From positions 186,001 to 250,000 of the forward strand of contig NBAY01000062.1 of NCBI GenBank assembly GCA_002794775.1: a stretch of 64,000 nt of DNA, in the 5' to 3' direction. The DNA comes from Porodaedalea pini (Eukaryota; Basidiomycota; Agaricomycetes; Hymenochaetales; Hymenochaetaceae). Both the position numbers and the translations under genes were made by a program. Below, one piece after another: positions 51,148 to 61,702 of the stretch (position 1 is the first letter of the stretch; each line of letters starts with the position of its first letter). The notes below the pieces were generated by a model. The model searched no databases, was not told the origin of the DNA, and saw only the letters and a list, made by a program, of their open reading frames with translations.

Positions 51148-53698
51148 CTCATCCATCGCAAGGTATGATCGTTGGGAAGGCTGCGTTACATCATTCTGAC
51201 TTCCAATCCTTCTAGAACTTGAATTACCTTCATCTCGATTACAACATGAATCTGAAGCCGGTGAAGACGCTTACGACGAAGGAACGCAAAAAGTCTCGCT
51301 TTGGAAATGCATTCCATATGTGCCGTGAAATTCTTCGCCTCACAAAGCTCGTTGTCGATGCGCACGTCCAATTCCGGCTTGGCAATGTGGATGCCTTCCA
51401 ACTGGCGGATGCATTGCAGTATATCTTCGCACACATCGGCGCGCTCACCGACATGTACCATTACAAGTACAAGCTTATGCGTCAGGTCCGGATGCGGATG
51501 TGCAAAGATCACAAGCATCTGATCTATTATTGCTTCAATGCGGGACCTGTTGGTAAGGGCCCAGGCTGTGGGTTTGGGGCTCCAGGTTGGCGAAGGTGGC
51601 TCTTCTTCATGCGTGGATTGTACCGTTGCTTGAGCACTGGCTCGGAAACTTGCTTGTGTGTCAGTTCGAGGGTCGCAACAGCAAGGGCATCGCAAAGACG
51701 GTCACGAAGCAGCGTGTCGAATCGCACTATGACTTGGAATTACGCACTGCCGTGATGCACTGTATTCTTGATATGATGCCGGAGTCGATCAAGCAGAACA
51801 AGGCGGAGACTATCTTGCAGGACTTGTCGGAAGCGTGGCACTGCTGGAAAAGCAAACAGTACGTCGTTTGGTTGAATCTGGACTTTGCGTACTAAGCCTT
51901 ATTCTACAGTTCCATGGAAGGTCCCGGAATGCCAACTGCAATCGAGAACACCACCTTGCGGTACATCAAGAGCAAGGCGGACTGGTGGTGCTCGATTGCA
52001 CACTACGATCGCGAGCGTATCAGGCATGGTGCGACTGTCGACAAGGCTGTGGTCAAGAAGAACTTGGGGCGTCTTACTCGACTGTACTTGAAAGCTGAGC
52101 AGGAGCGTCGGCACGCTTACCTCAAAGATGGTCCTTACGTTAGTGCTGAGGAGGCTGTTGCGATCTACACATCGATGGTCCACTGGCTTGAGAGTCGGAA
52201 ATTTGCTCCCATCCCATTCCCGTAAGATTCAATTAAATACGTCTTTCAGTAGCTCTCACTGATGTTTCCATACAGTCCCCTTTCGTACAAGCGTGACGCG
52301 TACAGCGTCAAAGGTCATCTTAACCAATCTCAGCGTGAGGAGCTTGCTCTCATTGAGCAGGCGTATGACAATACACACGAACGTATGTTCCTTTTCTAAT
52401 TGATCGTAGGGTGTAGCTAATTGATTCGCATGCAGGTCTGTCTAGGATCAAGCGTCTCTTGCTCACTCGGCGAGCCTTCAAAGAGGCAGGCATTGAGTTC
52501 TTCGACACATATGACAAGCTCATCCCTTGCTACGACATCGAACCCGTTGAGAAGATTACAGACACATATTTTGACCAGTTCTTATTCTTTGAGGCTGACA
52601 AGTGCGGACACCGAACCTCCTCCCCTTCTGGTGTACAAGTGGTGCCAGGGTATCAATAACTTGACGGACATCTGGGAGACGAGCGAGGGCGAATGCGTAG
52701 TGATGATGGAGACCGTACTTTTGAAGGTCTACGAAAAGATTAAACTGCAACGTGCAAGTGAAATGGCGGGTCCCCCACGACTGCCCGACAATTTCCTGCA
52801 GTACGGTGATTCTGACAACGAGACACGCCATCCAGTCCGTCTCTATTCTCGTTGTGTTGATCGTTTGCATATTTTATTTCGCTTCGCCGCCGAGGAATCA
52901 CGCGACCTTATACAACGTTACCTCAGCGAGAATCCAGATCCGACAAACAACAACGTTATTGGGTATAACAACGAAAGACGTTGGCCGCGGGATTGCCGTA
53001 TGCGCTTGATCAAGCACGACGTCAATCTAGGTCGAGCTGTGTTCTGGAACGTGAAGCAGAGCCTGCGTCGTTCTTTGACGACGATTGAATGGGAAGATAC
53101 GTTTGTGAGTGTCTACTCCAAAAACAACCCTCAGCTACTCTTCTCGATGAGCGGCTTCGAGGTGTGCATTCTGTCGAAGATCCGGTCGATGAGTGGAGAG
53201 CAGTTGTCACTCAAGGACGGGGTGTGGAACTTGACCAACGAGCAGTCAAAGGAGCGTACTGCACAAGCCTTCCTCCGCGTCTCCGACGAAGGTGAGAATA
53301 TTAAAGCTTCCATGGAATATGTAACGCTGAAGAATTTCATAGGTGTTCATCAGTTTAACAACCGTATCCACCAGGTCCTCATGAGCTCAGGCTCTACCGC
53401 CTTTTCCAAGATTGTCAACAAATGGAATACGGTCTGATGACTTATTATCAGGAGGCTGTCATCCACACGAATGAGCTGCTTGATGCTTTGGTGAAGGCTG
53501 AGAACAAAATTCAGACTCAGTGTCGAGATTGGCTTGAACAGTAAGATGCCTTTGTGTTTCCCTCCAGTCGTCTTCTACATCCTCAAAGTAAGCATCGCAG
53601 CTCTTATGTATATCACGTCTTGCTGAACTGTTGTCGTATAGGAACTCGGTGGTCTTGGAATGTTGTCTATGAGTCGTGTGCTTATTCCTCAGAGCGAT
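51148..53698 (+). pseudogene. PRP8: Prp8, middle to near C-terminal part (array C)
   Basis: It starts with LIHRK, immediately before a 53 bp intron (51163-51215) also present in the array A copy. It runs [20 protein letters not shown], through the [15 protein letters not shown] region, [39 protein letters not shown] and [12 protein letters not shown], then a 51 bp intron (53292-53342) that happens to keep the frame. It continues [30 protein letters not shown], a TGA at 53435-53437, an intron near 53588-53641 and ELGGLGMLSMSRVLIPQSDD, where the Helitron end cuts it. Lesions: a frameshift near 51620, a 29 bp deletion at about 52603, and loss of about 65 codons at 52746. Confidence 0.93.
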
Positions 53699-55431
53699 GA
53701 TGTGCTACCTCCCCATCCCTCCTCCTTTACACTGCATGTTGTACATTAAATAATAGCATATAGAGCAATGACTGCTGTAGTTTTCCCTTCGCCATGAAGC
53801 TCATAATCACTATACTGTGATAGATACTTTTCTGCATTTGAAACTCTGCCAGTGGTTATACCGTCATTATACCAGTCCAGTCCAGACTTATCTATTATTC
53901 TACAAGTGAAGTGATTGTTACCACCATAAATCAGACCTCGCAATTTGTATTTTTTCAAACATGGTGTACATTTTATAACAACCTCATGATCAATTATAAT
54001 CTCATAATTATACAACTGCACAGCTACAACATTTGTCGACTCACTGATATGAGATTGTACATTGGTGTCAGCTGTATAATCTATTTGACATTGTCTACAT
54101 GTTACTGACATTGAACCAAAGTAATAGTTAAGCCATTGTTGAATAGAAGGGTATGTATTGATGTTTTTATATTGACTGCTGAATAAATACCATTCAGGAG
54201 CTGTATTAAAGTCTTCTGTAAAACATGGAATAAATGAGGATAATAAAAGACTTTGTTTAGACCTATTACATTGAATACACTGGCTTTGCTTATATATTAT
54301 AGGTTCTTTTGCTTCTAGGCATTTCTGCACAACAGAGGCTACAGCTGTTAATTTATGACCTAATGGAAATTGATGTCTGTTCTGGTTGAAAAGCTTGTTA
54401 CGAATGACATCTCTTTCTTCTTCAAAACTACTTATTGAATTCATTACCCTCTGAAAATGATCATGCAAATTAATTTGATACTGTGAATATATATTATACC
54501 ACCACTCATAGTCTTCTATGTATAAATTGAATAAAATAGGCAATACAGAGTCATAAGCACAACTATAACTTACTGAATCCCATCTTAGTCCTAAAGGTGA
54601 TGAGCTTGTAATGTTTTGATTATATTCACTTGCTTTATGTCGCTTGCTTGGAGTATTTAAGGTAGAGCTTTCATTATCATTGTCACTATTTCTTTTCCCT
54701 AAATATGATGTACTGGCTAATGTGTCACTGAGTATCTTAGTTTTATTATTTGGCATTATTTCTTCATCTTTTTTATCTACTCTCTGCTCATTCATCTCAG
54801 TTATATTATGCTTTACATGGCATGAATTCCATTGACTATATTTGTTATCTGAAGAAACAAGCTCATCTGTCCAAGCAATTGCAGAGTGTAAATGAGAGGG
54901 CTGGTAATTTGATCCTTTGTAATTCATATATTGTCTCAGCAGTACACCTCTTGTATGTGCATTTACATGTGATGGAAGTTGTCCCTCATATCTTTCTTTG
55001 GTCAGTTCATCAAGTATCTCAAGCTCTCTGAATTCTTGTCTTAGATATTCACTAATGCCACCCATGATCTTGTTTTTATCAAAGCCCTGTAATATTATAG
55101 TTCCCTCTGCAGAAGAGCTTCTAGAAAGACAAGTATAATATGATTGATGATTCTGACAGTTGTTCAGATCAATCACATTATACAATCTTGTTCTACCTTG
55201 TGATGCATAGTCAGTCATTGCAAAGTTAGGTAGAATGCATATTTGATCTCTATTGATATTGATTGTTACAGACTCTCCATTTTTTATGAGCTGGCATTTT
55301 GTCTTAAGAGAATGTCTAGATAAAGGTACAACATTAAGTGGTAAGCCTGGTAGTTGAATAGACTGTGGTGGATTATTTAACTTTACAAAAAGGACATCAA
55401 TAGCCTGCTTTCCATCTGATAGATCAATTGC
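53699..55431 (-). pseudogene. Helitron copy 2: helicase end and protease-like C-terminus
   Basis: Minus-strand counterpart of 21880-23284 plus 29484-29756. From the gypsy insertion at 55432 it reads helicase motif VI (YYTCLSRSSSAEGT), the variable linker, SYSCAYDSVLPILF, CxxC pairs (QCIQCN, CRQCQ), NNHFTCRI and a TAA at 53746-53748, without a stop. Because no element interrupts it here, this copy shows the natural continuity of the C-terminal domain. The end at 53699-53745 matches the right end of copy 1 and abuts Prp8. The rest of this copy continues at 61703. Confidence 0.9.
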
Positions 55432-55436
55432 ATCCC

Positions 55437-55862
55437 TGTTAGGCGGGAGTCCGGGAGACGACTCGGACTGGGCAGGCCTCGGTTGACTGTCGTCTGGGAC
55501 GTGCTATACTCGAGCGTAGACTCGGGACACGCTTACTCAGGCTAGGTCGTCGCGGAGGTAAGAGGATTAATACAAGTCTAAACTAATACAGGGGGGACGA
55601 GTCTCACCTAGGTCGTCGCGGAGGTAAGAGGAAAAGCAGAACAAGGAGTTCATGCGATTCCTGAGACCTTATATAGCGACGACCGTGAGACTCTATTATC
55701 TAATATTACATAAAGGGTCAGAATGGAACGAATGAAGGTCGCGTGAATGAAGTGTGGGAAATGATTGGTCCGATGATTAAATATAATGAAAAGGAGCGGT
55801 TAAAATAAAAGGAAATGGTAAAAGGGAAAAATAAAGAAAGGGTGAAAGTTCGAGTCCTGACA
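55437..55862 (-). repeat. Gypsy 3' LTR (element 2)
   Basis: tgttagg..cctgaca. It touches the pol stop codon at 55863. Confidence 0.95.
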
Positions 55863-58800
55863 TTACCCCCTCCTCAAGGTTGGGCGTCCCGACCAACCAA
55901 GATCGCGGTCGTCTGGCTCGGTGTCGACGAAGAGTGGACGGAGTCGTGAGCGAGGGATATCGAGTTTGCGAGGAGCACCGGGGTGTTTGAGGTAGAATTC
56001 AGCAATCGCCTCCTTAGCGTTCTCGCCGAAGTCCGTCTCTGGTTGCCAGGTTGGTTCGTTGTACCCGACCCACTTGACGAGGTACTGTAGTTTACCTCGG
56101 TGCAGACGTGAGTCAATGACCTCTTCAACTTCGTATTCCTCTTCGTTGTTGACGATTTCCGGTGGCGGCGGAGGCGGTAGCTTCTGGCTCTCAAAGGACG
56201 GTTCAACGGCGGGTTTCAGTAGGGCTTCGTTGAAGACAGGGTGGACCTTTTTCCATCGTTTGGGGAGTTTGAGCTTGTAGGCACTCGCTCCTACCTTGTC
56301 GACAATGTCGAAGGGACCGTACCATTTGTCGGCAAGCTTCTTCGTGGGTGAATCCGTGCTGATGTTTCGTCCGTCGAGGAAGACCTTATCACCAGCCTTG
56401 TACTCCACCGATGCTCCTGCCGTCCGGTCATGGTAGCGTTTCATGTCCTCTGCTGCCTTGACCAGATTGTCCTTTGCCGCGCGATGGGTCTCCTTGATGT
56501 GCTTTGCGAATTCTTCTGCCGACATGTTGGCAGAGGAAGTTCGTACGGTGTCGAAGCTCCTGGGGTGACGTCCAGTGTTCGCGTAGAAGGGTGACATCTT
56601 TGTCGCCGAATGTTCGCGGTTGTTGTACGCGAACTCTGCGAGAGGGAGCCAGTCCTTCCAGTCCGATTGCCGATGGTCAACGAAGAGTCGGAGGTATTGT
56701 TCGAGCTCTTGGTTGACGCGTTCCGTCTGACCGTCCGTTTGCGGGTGGTATGCCGTTGACGGGTTGCCCTCGATGTGTAGGAGTTTGTACAGCTCCTTCA
56801 TCATCGATGCGTCGAACTGCGTGCCGCGGTCATGGATGATCTTCTTCGGCAAACCGTGGAGGCGGAAGATATGATCGCGGTACAGCTGGGCCATGCCTTC
56901 TGCTGACAGTCTTGTCGTCGTCGGAATCGCGTGCATCTGCTTCGAGAACCTATCCACGAAGACGCAGATCGCGTTGTGTCCCTTGGAGTCCGGAAGCTCT
57001 CCGATTAGGTCGACCGTGACGATCTCCCAGGGACCTTCAGGGATTGCGTTGGGATGAAGTGGCCTCGACCTCGATGCCCTCAAAGCCTTCGTTCGTTGGC
57101 AACGGTCGCATCCTCGGACGTATGCTCGGACATCGGAGAACATCGACGCCCACCAGAAGTCTCGACGTACCAGTTCGACCGTCTTCGACGATCCGGGATG
57201 TCCTGCCAGGGTCGAGTCGTGGTACTCCCGCAACACTGCTTCCTTCATCGTCGACGGCACGTACACCTTGCCTTTCATCCGCCACAACCCGTCGACCTCT
57301 ACCATATTCGTCGGCCTTTCCGATTCGTCCTGCGCCCTCTGCGCGTCACCCACTCGTTCCAACACTTCCTCCCGAGACGTTCTGACCACTCCACGATTTA
57401 GCCACTTGTCCTTGATGAACACGACGTCGTCGTTGTCATCCTTTCCCTCATCATAGCCGGCTTTGCGCGACAGTAAGTCCGCCTTGCCCATCGTCTTCCC
57501 CGACTTGTGTTCGAGGTGGAAGTCAAACTCCTCGAGTTCGGTTCGCCAGCGGGCTTGACGGTAGCTCAGCTTCTGCGCTGACCTGAAGTAGGTGAGGTTA
57601 GCGTGGTCGGACCAGATTTCGATCTTGTGGCGAGCGCCGAGGAGGTATTGTCGCCATTCCTTGAGCGCCGAAACGATCGCGAGCATCTCCTTGTCGTAGA
57701 TCTCGTAGTTTCGTTCAGCGGGTAGGAGTGCTTCTGACCTATAGGCAATCACCCTCCACTTCCCTTCCTGCTTCTGTAGTAACACACCGCCGAGCGCAAA
57801 GTTTGACGAGTCCGCTTCTACGCGGAAAGGACCCTTGTCGTTGGCGATGGCTAGGACTGGAGGTGAGCAGAGACGTCGTCTCAGCTCCTCGAACGCCTCC
57901 TGCTGTTCGGTCTCCCATACCCAGTCCTTCTTGCCCGTTAACGACGTCAGCGGATGGACCACCTTGCTGTAGTCCTTGATGAACCGTCGCAGCCAGTTAC
58001 CCATGCCGAGGAACTGTTGTAGCTGCTTCAGGTTTCGTGGGACCGGCCAGTTCGCAATTGCCTCCGTCTTTGCTGGGTCAGCCTTGATCTCGCCATTACC
58101 GATGATGTGGCCGAGGTATTTGACGACCTTGGCGTCAAACTCGCACTTCTCCGGCTTCAGGTATAGGCCATTCTCTCGAAGGATCTGAAGGACGCGTCTC
58201 GACGTGTCTATATGTTCCTCAATGGTTTCCGAGAGGATCAATATGTCGTCGAGGTATACGATGATCAGGTTAGCGTAAATCAGTTCCTTGAAGATGTGAT
58301 TGACAAAAGCCTGGAACGTTGCCGGGGCGTTGCAGAGACCAAAGAACATAACCGTCGGTTCGAAGAGGCCCATGTTCGTGCGAAACGCTGCCTTCCATTC
58401 GTCACCTTCGCGGATCCGGACGTTGTAGTATCCCCAACGAAGGTCAAGCTTAGTGATGTACTTCGCCTTCTTGACCTTGTCAACAAGTTCGTCGATGAGA
58501 GGGAGGGGATACTTATTCTTGATCGTGCCGTCATTGAGTTTACGGTAGTCCTGGATTGGGCGTAGCGACTTGTCGGCCTTCTTGATGAAGAAGAAGGGCG
58601 ACGCCATTGGCGATATCGACCGTCGAATGCGACCCGACTTCAGATTTTCGTCGAGGAAGTCCTTGAGTGACTGTTGCTCAGTTGGCGTGAGCGGATAGAT
58701 TTTACAGTCGCTTGGTTTGAAGTCAGGCTTCAAGTCGATGACGTGGTCCCAGGGTCGGTGTTCCGGCAGTTTCTCGAATCCCTTCTCCGAGAAGACGTCG

Positions 58801-59453
58801 GCGTAATCGTTGAGGTATGCGGGCCAGGACGCCTTGTCCATTCGCACCTCTCTCATCCTCCCCGTCTCTTCCGCCACCTCTAACACCTTCCGCATGCCGT
58901 CCTCTACAGCCTTCTCCACCACACATTCGCTCGGGCAGCGAGTGAAGTCGAGCGTCCCCGTTTTCCAGTCGACCTCTGGGTTGTGCCGTCGAAGCCAGTC
59001 GTATCCCAGGAAGATGTTGGACGATGCTAGCGAGGTTACTGCCAGGACGATTTGTTCCTTGTGGTGACCGATCGTAAGTTCAACGTCGACGTATTCCTCG
59101 ATCAACCCGGCCTCGTTGTGCGTGCCGTCGGCATTGAGTACCGCAAGGGGTCGAATGTAGCGTTTCGTTTCCAACCCGTACCTCTCGACGAACCTGATGT
59201 CGATGCAGGATCCCGTGCATCCCGAATCCACAAGGGCATGCGCGTCTACCTCCCTCACTTCACCTTCCACGCTGTGTCCGACGTTCAGGAGAAGGTCCAG
59301 CTGGCGTCCGCCAGTTCCTCTCATGAACAGCTGCTCGTACTCCTTACTTTCTTTTACACCGGTGGGGACTTCGTACTCGGGAAAACCATCGACGTCGTTT
59401 GTATTTACGTATCGTACAGACGGTTGGTTATATTTTAGTGAGTCCGGATTCAA
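55863..59453 (-). CDS. pol: Gypsy pol polyprotein (element 2)
   Basis: 1196 codons, open throughout and close to the pol of element 1. Protease DSG (HALVDSGCTGS). Reverse transcriptase YLDD. RNase H (EADSSNFALGG). Integrase zinc site with CDRCQRTK, and the D-D-E core. KWYGPFDIVDKVG. Chromodomain (LVKWVGYNEPTWQPE). The main differences from element 1 are in the first 60 residues and in the linker between protease and reverse transcriptase (residues 180-215), which is free to vary. No ATG; expected to be made by -1 frameshifting from gag. Confidence 0.96.
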   Translation of the reverse strand: MNPDSLKYNQPSVRYVNTNDVDGFPEYEVPTGVKESKEYEQLFMRGTGGRQLDLLLNVGHSVEGEVREVDAHALVDSGCTGSCIDIRFVERYGLETKRYIRPLAVLNADGTHNEAGLIEEYVDVELTIGHHKEQIVLAVTSLASSNIFLGYDWLRRHNPEVDWKTGTLDFTRCPSECVVEKAVEDGMRKVLEVAEETGRMREVRMDKASWPAYLNDYADVFSEKGFEKLPEHRPWDHVIDLKPDFKPSDCKIYPLTPTEQQSLKDFLDENLKSGRIRRSISPMASPFFFIKKADKSLRPIQDYRKLNDGTIKNKYPLPLIDELVDKVKKAKYITKLDLRWGYYNVRIREGDEWKAAFRTNMGLFEPTVMFFGLCNAPATFQAFVNHIFKELIYANLIIVYLDDILILSETIEEHIDTSRRVLQILRENGLYLKPEKCEFDAKVVKYLGHIIGNGEIKADPAKTEAIANWPVPRNLKQLQQFLGMGNWLRRFIKDYSKVVHPLTSLTGKKDWVWETEQQEAFEELRRRLCSPPVLAIANDKGPFRVEADSSNFALGGVLLQKQEGKWRVIAYRSEALLPAERNYEIYDKEMLAIVSALKEWRQYLLGARHKIEIWSDHANLTYFRSAQKLSYRQARWRTELEEFDFHLEHKSGKTMGKADLLSRKAGYDEGKDDNDDVVFIKDKWLNRGVVRTSREEVLERVGDAQRAQDESERPTNMVEVDGLWRMKGKVYVPSTMKEAVLREYHDSTLAGHPGSSKTVELVRRDFWWASMFSDVRAYVRGCDRCQRTKALRASRSRPLHPNAIPEGPWEIVTVDLIGELPDSKGHNAICVFVDRFSKQMHAIPTTTRLSAEGMAQLYRDHIFRLHGLPKKIIHDRGTQFDASMMKELYKLLHIEGNPSTAYHPQTDGQTERVNQELEQYLRLFVDHRQSDWKDWLPLAEFAYNNREHSATKMSPFYANTGRHPRSFDTVRTSSANMSAEEFAKHIKETHRAAKDNLVKAAEDMKRYHDRTAGASVEYKAGDKVFLDGRNISTDSPTKKLADKWYGPFDIVDKVGASAYKLKLPKRWKKVHPVFNEALLKPAVEPSFESQKLPPPPPPEIVNNEEEYEVEEVIDSRLHRGKLQYLVKWVGYNEPTWQPETDFGENAKEAIAEFYLKHPGAPRKLDIPRSRLRPLFVDTEPDDRDLGWSGRPTLRRG

Positions 59454-59488
59454 AGTCCCTTGTTCTTCTCGGTCAGTCGTCCCGATGG

Positions 59489-60568
59489 CTACGCCTGACC
59501 ACTCGCAAAACCCTGCGAGTCGACGACCTCTTCGTCATTCTCTTCTTCTTCCACATAGTCCTCCACCGTCGACCTCCGAGTGTCTACGACTTCCTCGAAG
59601 GCCGATTCCTTCATCGCGCCGAGCTCGTCTGCGAGGATGCGACGTTCACCTGGTGCCATTAGCTCCAGCATGCGCTGGATGATCGGCTTCCCCTGCGGGC
59701 ACTTGTCTTTGAAATGGCCCAGCCCGCCGCAGATCCAGCACGCGCGTCGTCGTTGCGCCTCGTTCATTGAGACGTCCATCGGTTGACCAGCGCCTCCGAA
59801 CGTGACGCCGGTCGCGTCGCGTTTGTCGACGTGCGGGGCTGCAACTTGGCGCCGAGCGGGGGGTGCCTGTTGTTGTTGACGGGGTTGAGGCATGAACGGA
59901 CGGCCTCGTTGGATCGCTCGGATCTGCTGTTCGCCACGATCGATCTCGATAGCCTTGTTCTTCCATGCCTCATATGTTGTTGGCACGGGCGTCGACCTCA
60001 GCACGCCGCGGACTACCTCGATGTTCATTGCCCGCTTGAGACGATCGCAGATGACGCTGTCGTCCTTCAGTTCCGCCCGCTTGATGATGACGTCGAGTTG
60101 TTGGAAGAACTTATCCGCGGTGAGGTCCTTCTGAACCTTCTCCCGGAAATCCTTCAGCGCCGCTTCTTTTCGGTTCGGGTCGTCGAACGAGGCGTCGAGT
60201 CGTTCCTGGAATCTATCCCAGCTGTCCGTAAAGGTGACAACTCCCGACGTTGTCGATTCCTCGACGTAGTTCTGCGCCCACGTTGCCGCATTACCACCCT
60301 TCAGGTAGGAGAGAGCTACGTAAATCTTGCTTTCCGACGTAGGGTATCGGTTTGGGTTCGCGGACACGAAAAGGAGGACTTCTCGTCTGAAGTCGAGGTA
60401 ATCGTCGCCGCCAGTGAATTCACGTGGCCGGGCGACGTCTATGTTGGGGGTCGGGGGATTAGCGGCTGCGACCGGTGCTGGGGCGTTGTTCGCCTGATGG
60501 GCGAAGGCATTCGCAACGATGGCCGCGATCTGCGCCATTTGCTGTTGGCTGAAACCTTCTGCTGACAT
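59489..60568 (-). CDS. gag: Gypsy gag (element 2)
   Basis: 359 codons from ATG 60568 (MSAEGFSQQQ), ending with the CCHC knuckle CWICGGLGHFKDKC and an acidic tail. The position of the element 1 start is ACG here. Upstream the frame is open for 118 more codons to a TAA at 60923-60925, encoding DLTDEQQRALPASARWDPDR and DIWWSEIRRSWYSS, conserved between the two elements but without an ATG. This suggests that the real Gag has a longer N-terminus, reached by splicing or by a non-AUG start, or that an older start was lost. Confidence 0.92.
   Translation of the reverse strand: MSAEGFSQQQMAQIAAIVANAFAHQANNAPAPVAAANPPTPNIDVARPREFTGGDDYLDFRREVLLFVSANPNRYPTSESKIYVALSYLKGGNAATWAQNYVEESTTSGVVTFTDSWDRFQERLDASFDDPNRKEAALKDFREKVQKDLTADKFFQQLDVIIKRAELKDDSVICDRLKRAMNIEVVRGVLRSTPVPTTYEAWKNKAIEIDRGEQQIRAIQRGRPFMPQPRQQQQAPPARRQVAAPHVDKRDATGVTFGGAGQPMDVSMNEAQRRRACWICGGLGHFKDKCPQGKPIIQRMLELMAPGERRILADELGAMKESAFEEVVDTRRSTVEDYVEEEENDEEVVDSQGFASGQA
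59507..59513 (-). promoter_or_regulatory. -1 frameshift slippery site (element 2)
   Basis: G GGT TTT in the gag frame, 18 nt before the gag stop, conserved with element 1 although the neighbouring codons have changed (GCG AAT to GCG AGT). Confidence 0.72.
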
Positions 60569-61259
60569 CGCGGGTTCGGGTGTCGAAGGTTCTGGGGGAG
60601 TCGGCGGTGAGGGGTCTCTGTTGGTCTCGCGGTAAGGACCTGGGGTTGGTGGTAGGTTGACCGTAGATGTTGACGGTGCGGGTGACGACGGAGCGGCTGG
60701 GGGCCACCTTGCTCTCCTTCCTCGTTCGTCTGATGAATACCAGCTGCGCCGGATTTCACTCCACCAGATGTCGTGAGTGACGCCGCTATTATTGGTCGCG
60801 ACGTAGCCTGGTCGGTCTGGATCCCAACGGGCTGAAGCAGGAAGGGCCCGTTGCTGTTCGTCGGTGAGATCTATCTTGACGTTGGCGGAGGAACAGGGAT
60901 CGGTTGCGCGTTCGATCCGGGGTTACGCCAACGTTGAGCGGGTTCGTCAGCGAAGTTGATGACGAGGCGGTAGGATCCGAGTGAGATTACAAACGAGATC
61001 GTCGTCGAAGTTTGGACTCGTCTAGTTACCCACGTCCACGTCAGGTGCGTGCTCCACCAGAGGCTAATTCGTAAAGCCAGGGTCGGGAATTGTCGGTTGA
61101 TATGTTTACGTAATACACGAACGTCCGAAAACGTCCGGGCAGGGTTGAGGGTTGTCGTTTGGGGGTTTACACGTCAAGTCCGTCGAGGGGAGCGCTCCTC
61201 TAGACCGAGTGAAGGCGAGTCGACAGCGACGACTTACGCTGGGGATGAGCCTGGGTGGG

Positions 61260-61270
61260 GTTCTGCTTTT
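61260..61270 (-). other. Self-complementary primer-binding site (element 2)
   Basis: AAAAGCAGAAC on the sense strand, one base from the LTR, complementary to the LTR sequence at 61467-61477, which lies about 31 nt after the TATA box at 61504-61510. Confidence 0.75.
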
Positions 61271-61271
61271 A

Positions 61272-61697
61272 TGTTAGGCGGGAGTCCGGGAGACGACTCG
61301 GACTGGGCAGGCCTCGGTTGACTGTCGTCTGGGACGTGCTATACTCGAGCGTAGACTCGGGACACGCTTACTCAGGCTAGGTCGTCGCGGAGGTAAGAGG
61401 ATTAATACAAGTCTAAACTAATACAGGGGGGACGAGTCTCACCTAGGTCGTCGCGGAGGTAAGAGGAAAAGCAGAACAAGGAGTTCATGCGATTCCTGAG
61501 ACCTTATATAGCGACGACCGTGAGACTCTATTATCTAATATTACATAAAGGGTCAGAATGGAACGAATGAAGGTCGCGTGAATGAAGTGTGGGAAATGAT
61601 TGGTCCGATGATTAAATATAATGAAAAGGAGCGGTTAAAATAAAAGGAAATGGTAAAAGGGAAAAATAAAGAAAGGGTGAAAGTTCGAGTCCTGACA
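61272..61697 (-). repeat. Gypsy 5' LTR with promoter (element 2)
   Basis: Appears identical to 55437-55862. TATA box at 61504-61510 on the minus strand. Confidence 0.95.
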
Positions 61698-61702
61698 ATC
61701 CC

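Larger units (their letters stand above)
55432..61702 (-). mobile_element. Apparently complete Ty3/Gypsy chromovirus inserted in Helitron copy 2
   Basis: The element at 55437-61697 is flanked by the 5 bp duplication ATCCC (55432-55436 and 61698-61702). Copy 1 of the Helitron shows the empty site near 21870. LTRs of 426 bp (55437-55862 and 61272-61697) appear identical. It belongs to the same family as the element at 23285 but to a distinct subfamily, with longer LTRs and diverged N-termini of Pol. Gag and pol are open, so it is a candidate for an active copy. Confidence 0.95.
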
